From the NCBI GenBank assembly GCA_009937425.1, contig JAACFO010000028.1, positions 1-35,628 on the forward strand: a DNA stretch of 35,628 nucleotides, in the 5' to 3' direction. The DNA is from Gammaproteobacteria bacterium. GTDB lineage: Bacteria > Pseudomonadota > Gammaproteobacteria > HK1. The notes beneath the pieces were generated by a model. The model searched no databases. It saw only the letters and a list, made by a program, of their open reading frames with translations, and had not been told where the DNA came from. Shown in pieces: positions 32,062-35,628 of this stretch. Each line of letters begins with the position of its first letter. Position 1 is the first letter of the stretch. The translations under genes and the position numbers were made by a program.

Positions 32062-33362
32062 AGGAGACTTTCCCTCGTGCGCTGCATGAGCCGCGCGAGC
32101 GCGACCAAATCAGGTTTTCTGGCTGCTGCCGCGCTGTCGTAGTGCATGCGCAATCCGTTGATATCGACCGCCGAAACCCGTGACATCCCTGACAACATAG
32201 ACCATACGGGCTGCCCGTTGGCGGGCAAACCGTAACGGCTGCGGATATCGTTGAAGAAGAAGATGAAGAGGTGCCGTTGCACCGTCACGGCACTCAGGCG
32301 ACGCACGAAAAATCCCGCCATCGCGCGGGCGAGATCCGCCGCATAGTAACGGGACGCCGCTTCTCGGGCCGGGGCCAACCGGCGGCTGCGGCCGATCAGA
32401 TAAAGAAGCCAGAACCCAACCATGAAAATCATCGTATTGACGAAGCGTGGATCGCTGAAGAAGGCCTTTGCGTCGTAGAGATCCGTGGCGCCCTGGTGCA
32501 TGTCGTCGAAAATTACCCGCCCGTTCGCCCCCAGCGCCACACCAACCAGGTTCGCCATGAAGCGCGCATTATCTGCTTCGCCGAGACCAACATTAGCGAA
32601 CAAGTCCGAGTATCGGCTCACCCACATACGCCCGCGGCCGACCCGCGCTTCCCAGAAAGCAGCGCCATTTTCGGCCTCGCCGAGCAACGGCAACAACACG
32701 CGGCCGCCATCTACGCTCGAGAGATCCCAACCGCGGTCCAGCCGTCCCGTGGAGCGCGCCGACACGGCTTCCACTTCCCGGGTAAGCGGATGGTGAAAGC
32801 GGGGCGGCAGTTCGACGGGCTCGCCGGCGAGCCATGCCTCCAGGTCCGTTCGTGGCGGCCAGATACCGGCGTCTTCCTGCTTGCCGTTCTCTTCCGTATC
32901 GGCCCTGCCAGCAACGGCCTGTTGTTGCATGTCGAACTCGAAGCCGAAGGATTCCAGAAAATCATGGGTGCTGGCGCCACGGGAAGCCGTCACCCAACGA
33001 GGCGCGTCACCCGCGGCAGTCAGTACCAGGGCACTGTTGCCCTGGCTGAGCCAGGTATGCAAGGCCTCGCGTTCGTCGGATCTGGACGGCGTGTGCTGTG
33101 GCAACGAAACAATGAGCAGATTGCCCACCGGGCTCAGATCAAAACTCGCGGCCAGTGCCGAATAGCGGCGCCCGAGCACATGGGTTTGTGCGCCGCCCTG
33201 CTCGAGCCAGCGTTGCAGGCCCTGCAAGCCCGCCCGGCCCCTGTCGGTGCTCAGCGGCCGGGAGAGCTGTCCGGCATCGTCTCGCGGCACGGGCACCAGC
33301 AGGATCACTACCAGCGCGAAAGCCAGCAGTCCGCCGGCGATGCCAAGCAGTCGGTCCTTCAT
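32058..33362 (-). CDS. DUF4350 domain-containing membrane protein
   Basis: A 434-residue protein with an N-terminal membrane anchor (about 5-26, LLGIAGGLLAFALVVILLVP), a large soluble domain with DUF4350 features (LSTDRGRAGLQGLQRWLEQGG, then LLIVSLPQHTPSRSDEREAL and LHTWLSQGNSALVLT), and a second membrane helix near 320-340 (TMIFMVGFWLLYLIG). The soluble part has a glutamine-amidotransferase-like fold in related proteins, which is a family statement and was not checked here. Overlaps moxR and DUF4129 genes by 4 bp each, so the operon is translationally coupled. Function unknown. Confidence 0.88.
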   Translation of the reverse strand: MKDRLLGIAGGLLAFALVVILLVPVPRDDAGQLSRPLSTDRGRAGLQGLQRWLEQGGAQTHVLGRRYSALAASFDLSPVGNLLIVSLPQHTPSRSDEREALHTWLSQGNSALVLTAAGDAPRWVTASRGASTHDFLESFGFEFDMQQQAVAGRADTEENGKQEDAGIWPPRTDLEAWLAGEPVELPPRFHHPLTREVEAVSARSTGRLDRGWDLSSVDGGRVLLPLLGEAENGAAFWEARVGRGRMWVSRYSDLFANVGLGEADNARFMANLVGVALGANGRVIFDDMHQGATDLYDAKAFFSDPRFVNTMIFMVGFWLLYLIGRSRRLAPAREAASRYYAADLARAMAGFFVRRLSAVTVQRHLFIFFFNDIRSRYGLPANGQPVWSMLSGMSRVSAVDINGLRMHYDSAAAARKPDLVALARLMQRTRESLL

Positions 33363-34348
33363 CCGCTGCCTCCCGATGCCACCGTCGACGCGCCGCGGGC
33401 ACGGGCGACCAGTTTCCGGGCGGTTGCGAGAAGTTTTTGCTGGGATGCATCGTCTGGCAGCCGATCACCATAGATGACTTTTTCCGTTCCATTGACGAGG
33501 CTGGTGAAAGAAGCACTGAGGCCGGTTTGTCGTTGATTGATCTGCCTGACCAATTCGCCGTTGGTGAGACTGGAACTGGCAGAAACCCAACCACGTTCAG
33601 CGAGCGTGCCGGTAACGATTTCAAGAATTGCCGCGGCCAACTGCCTGGGCGGCAGATGCGCCAGCGCATCCAGGGACTTAGCCACGGGCTTTGGCGCCGT
33701 TTCCTCAGTGCCGGTGGGCTCATGCAGCCTGCGCGGGCGGCGAATCCGTTGCATGACGCCGGCCAGACGCAGCTCGTTGCCGATGACCATCAATGCCAGC
33801 AGGAGAATCAATACGACCGAGCCCTTCAATATGACGTCTGCAAGCCACGGCGGCGGGTCGAGTTCTTCCAGCCAATTCAAGAACCGTTTTAACTCCGCGG
33901 ACTCACCATCCCCGGCAAACTGCTCCAGCCACCGGAGAAATTCCTGCCACAGGTCATCGTCAATGGATTCCTCGATGAGCACATCGGCGAGCAGACCATC
34001 GAGCCCGACGAAATCCGGCGAGAAATTCTCCGGTGGCGAGGGTTGGCGATGGAAACCGTCGGCGAAAGACTGCAGATCTCGCAATCCCTCGATACTCGCG
34101 GCGTCTACTTCTACGGGTCCCATAGCTGCCAACGCCGCGGACAAGCCGATCCGCTTCGCCAATTCCGGGCAATGCTCGTTGAGATCGAACCTGGGTGAAC
34201 CCGAATCGCCATCGCGCGCAAGCGCGCGAAGCTCCACCAGGCAGGATGAAATCAAATCCCGCGGCAGATCGTCGCGCACGACAGAAGCGTTCACCTCGAA
34301 CGCCGCGAACACAAGGGCAGCGGCAAGAGCGAGGTGGGAGAGTCGCAT
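33359..34348 (-). CDS. DUF4129 domain-containing protein
   Basis: A 329-residue protein with a signal peptide (MRLSHLALAAALVFAAFEVNA), a periplasmic domain of about 140 residues containing a Trp/Glu-rich ESIDDDLWQEFLRWLEQFAG stretch, one membrane helix (about 170-190, SVVLILLLALMVIG) and a cytoplasmic C-terminal DUF4129 domain (LPPRQLAAAILEIVTGTLAERGW, LTNGELVRQINQR, LATARKLVARARG). The DUF4129 domain is typical of transglutaminase-like and MoxR-cluster proteins. It follows the 34353-35159 gene by 4 bp and overlaps the DUF4350 gene by 4 bp. Confidence 0.85.
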   Translation of the reverse strand: MRLSHLALAAALVFAAFEVNASVVRDDLPRDLISSCLVELRALARDGDSGSPRFDLNEHCPELAKRIGLSAALAAMGPVEVDAASIEGLRDLQSFADGFHRQPSPPENFSPDFVGLDGLLADVLIEESIDDDLWQEFLRWLEQFAGDGESAELKRFLNWLEELDPPPWLADVILKGSVVLILLLALMVIGNELRLAGVMQRIRRPRRLHEPTGTEETAPKPVAKSLDALAHLPPRQLAAAILEIVTGTLAERGWVSASSSLTNGELVRQINQRQTGLSASFTSLVNGTEKVIYGDRLPDDASQQKLLATARKLVARARGASTVASGGSG

Positions 34349-34352
34349 CCGT

Positions 34353-35159
34353 TCAGGCGGTAACAGTCAGGGCCTCGACACGCGCTTCCAGATCCTGACC
34401 TTCCTTGCGTAGCTTGAGATCGTGAAATACGACCACGAAGACGGCAATCATCAGGGGAAAGGTTATCACCGCAGACAGAATGCTACCGAGCCCGGAGAGC
34501 ATGGGTTGTACGATCTTAGCAACGCCACTGGCCTCGGGATCGAACAAAACCTGGTCGAGGACGAGAAAGGGTATCTCTATGGCGAGGGAGAACAGGTAGT
34601 AGACCACCAGCACGACCGAGCCGATTACGGCGGTGCGCCACCAGTTGCCCCACACCAACCGGTGACTGTGGCGCAATGATTCCAGTACTCCGTCACCCTC
34701 CAGGACGATACACAGCGCATAGAAGGCCAGGCTTATCCACAGAATCATGCCGGGAACTATCAACAACATGAAGCCACCCAACATGGCAAGACCATACAGC
34801 AGCGACGCCAGGATTACGGGAAACAGGCGCCGCAAGCCCGTCGCCGCACAAGTGCTGAAGCTCAAGTCCTGTCCATAGGCGATGCCGCCTATGCGGCACA
34901 TGGCTGCAAGATAGAACAACAGGTAGAGAGACAGGGCGACCAGAACGGCTACGGTGATCAATACGATAGCCGCGGCACCGGGTTCTTTGCCGTCGGTGAA
35001 CGTGGCCAGGGCGAGCACAACCGCAACCACCGGCACCGCCACCGACAGCACCGCCAGAATGCTCATGGCCAGAACCCGCTTGAACGACACGATATAGAGT
35101 TTGAAGCCGGCGTCCAGAGTATGTCCTATGGAGCCGGGCTCGGTTGGTAAGCTGTACAC
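34353..35159 (-). CDS. Multi-pass membrane protein, first gene of the MoxR-cluster operon
   Basis: A 268-residue protein with about six hydrophobic helices (near 30-55, 63-88, 112-135, 135-155, 172-195 and 222-245). It has the FKLYIVSFKRVLAMSI start and a DGVLESLRHSHRLVWGNWWRTAVIG loop that recur in YciC/glycerophosphodiester-phosphodiesterase-membrane-domain-like proteins. The GTG at 35159 has an excellent AAGGAGG about 6 bp upstream. It probably forms the head of the five-gene leftward operon. Its transport or structural role is unknown, and the family label is tentative. Confidence 0.75.
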   Translation of the reverse strand: MYSLPTEPGSIGHTLDAGFKLYIVSFKRVLAMSILAVLSVAVPVVAVVLALATFTDGKEPGAAAIVLITVAVLVALSLYLLFYLAAMCRIGGIAYGQDLSFSTCAATGLRRLFPVILASLLYGLAMLGGFMLLIVPGMILWISLAFYALCIVLEGDGVLESLRHSHRLVWGNWWRTAVIGSVVLVVYYLFSLAIEIPFLVLDQVLFDPEASGVAKIVQPMLSGLGSILSAVITFPLMIAVFVVVFHDLKLRKEGQDLEARVEALTVTA

Positions 35160-35263
35160 GATGCGCCTCCTTGTGACGCGTTTCCTGGCTTCACTCTAGT
35201 TGTTCGGGCCCTTGGTGGTCCGAGTCCCGAGTCACAGATCACCGGAATCACGGCCACGGCGGC

Positions 35264-35628
35264 CTAGGAACGCTCCTGCCCGGTAGCGGGCGTGGCGTCG
35301 CCTTCGGCAACCCCGGCCGGGCTGTCGGTCGCGGCACCAAGGGGCTGCGCCGGCACCACGCTGACCAGTCCGGTGGCCGCTTGCGCGGACACGGCACCGT
35401 CGTTGCCCGCCGGGGGACTGGCCAACGCCAGGTCGCGCAGGGTGCGGTTCGCCAGTGCAGTGCCGATCGCTGTGTCGATATCGCCGCAGATGCCGTCCAC
35501 GGCGGCCACGGAAGCGATATTGTCGTAGCGAAAATGGTGGCTCTCGCCCGCCGACCGGGCCACTTCGAGCACCTCGCCGACGCTGACGGTTCCCGGGTCG
35601 CGAGCCGGCACGTAGGCATCCGAAGAAC
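35264..35628 (-). CDS. C-terminal fragment of an unidentified protein (runs off the window)
   Basis: The frame stays open from the right edge to the stop at 35264; about 120 residues are visible. It includes VPARDPGTVSVGEVLEVARSAG, RYDNIASVAAVDGICGDIDT and an Ala/Pro/Gly-rich, low-complexity C-terminus. A GTG at 35611 is available, but the frame continues upstream without interruption, so this is most likely a 3' end. No family was recognised. It lies on the same strand as the MoxR-cluster operon, about 105 bp upstream of it, and those 105 bp probably hold the operon promoter, although no clear -35/-10 was identified. Confidence 0.45.
   Translation of the reverse strand, partial: SSDAYVPARDPGTVSVGEVLEVARSAGESHHFRYDNIASVAAVDGICGDIDTAIGTALANRTLRDLALASPPAGNDGAVSAQAATGLVSVVPAQPLGAATDSPAGVAEGDATPATGQERS

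Noticed and set aside
35248..35619. The alternative - strand frame at the right edge, with an Arg/Pro/Trp-rich product
   Set aside because: Its composition is that of a frame-shifted shadow; the overlapping frame ending at 35264 has a normal amino-acid balance and runs off the window.

Overview
The window reads as GC-rich, tightly packed chromosomal DNA from an aerobic heterotrophic proteobacterium, most likely an uncultured gammaproteobacterium. That placement is inferred from family mix and style: a liu leucine-degradation operon, class I PHA synthases, a MoxR/DUF58/DUF4350/DUF4129 cluster, and many 1-4 bp stop/start overlaps. No rRNA, tRNA, CRISPR array, prophage or complete insertion sequence was seen.

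Layout. (1) 1-4405, + strand: liuB-liuC-liuD for leucine/isovalerate catabolism, with liuB possibly missing a few 5' codons. (2) 4424-4520: a solitary, almost perfect 32-bp-arm palindrome of REPIN/MITE type. (3) 8438-4534, - strand: a three-subunit molybdenum hydroxylase (FAD, 2Fe-2S, molybdopterin subunits) followed 4 bp later by a MoaD/ThiS-like protein. (4) 9711-8554, - strand: a fold-III ornithine/lysine decarboxylase. (5) 15228-9817, - strand: a compact run of PHA synthase, VOC protein, two tandem membrane class III nucleotidyl cyclases and an old-yellow-enzyme oxidoreductase. (6) 15341-20354: acyl-CoA-type and redox genes (a shortened PaaI-like thioesterase, an ECHDC3-type crotonase, a DsbA-fold isomerase, a hypothetical protein, an orphan OmpR-type regulator, an FMN 2-hydroxyacid dehydrogenase, a histidine phosphatase). 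(7) 22213-20420, - strand: a second class I PHA synthase, divergent from a DUF2889 gene. (8) 23036-27741: an S9 peptidase, an AT-richer lipoprotein gene, a gamma-glutamyltransferase and a small conserved hypothetical. (9) 28042-35159: RDD and SpoIIM-family membrane proteins converging on a five-gene operon of a membrane protein, DUF4129, DUF4350, MoxR and DUF58. (10) 35264 to the right edge: the C-terminal part of an unidentified protein.

How it fits together. Leucine degradation, crotonases, thioesterase and two PHA synthases point to acyl-CoA turnover and carbon storage. The two phaC genes share an 11-bp motif at exactly the same distance (41 bp) from their start codons, suggesting co-regulation. 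The most unusual feature is the cyclase pair. One copy keeps both metal-binding aspartates and the transition-state Asn/Arg. The other keeps the aspartates but has Ser/Ala instead of Asn/Arg, the same pattern as the C1 half of animal adenylyl cyclases. The pair could form an obligate heterodimeric membrane cyclase made in the same transcript as PHA synthase. The final cluster is the widespread but poorly understood MoxR-ATPase/vWA envelope system, here split into two convergent operons.
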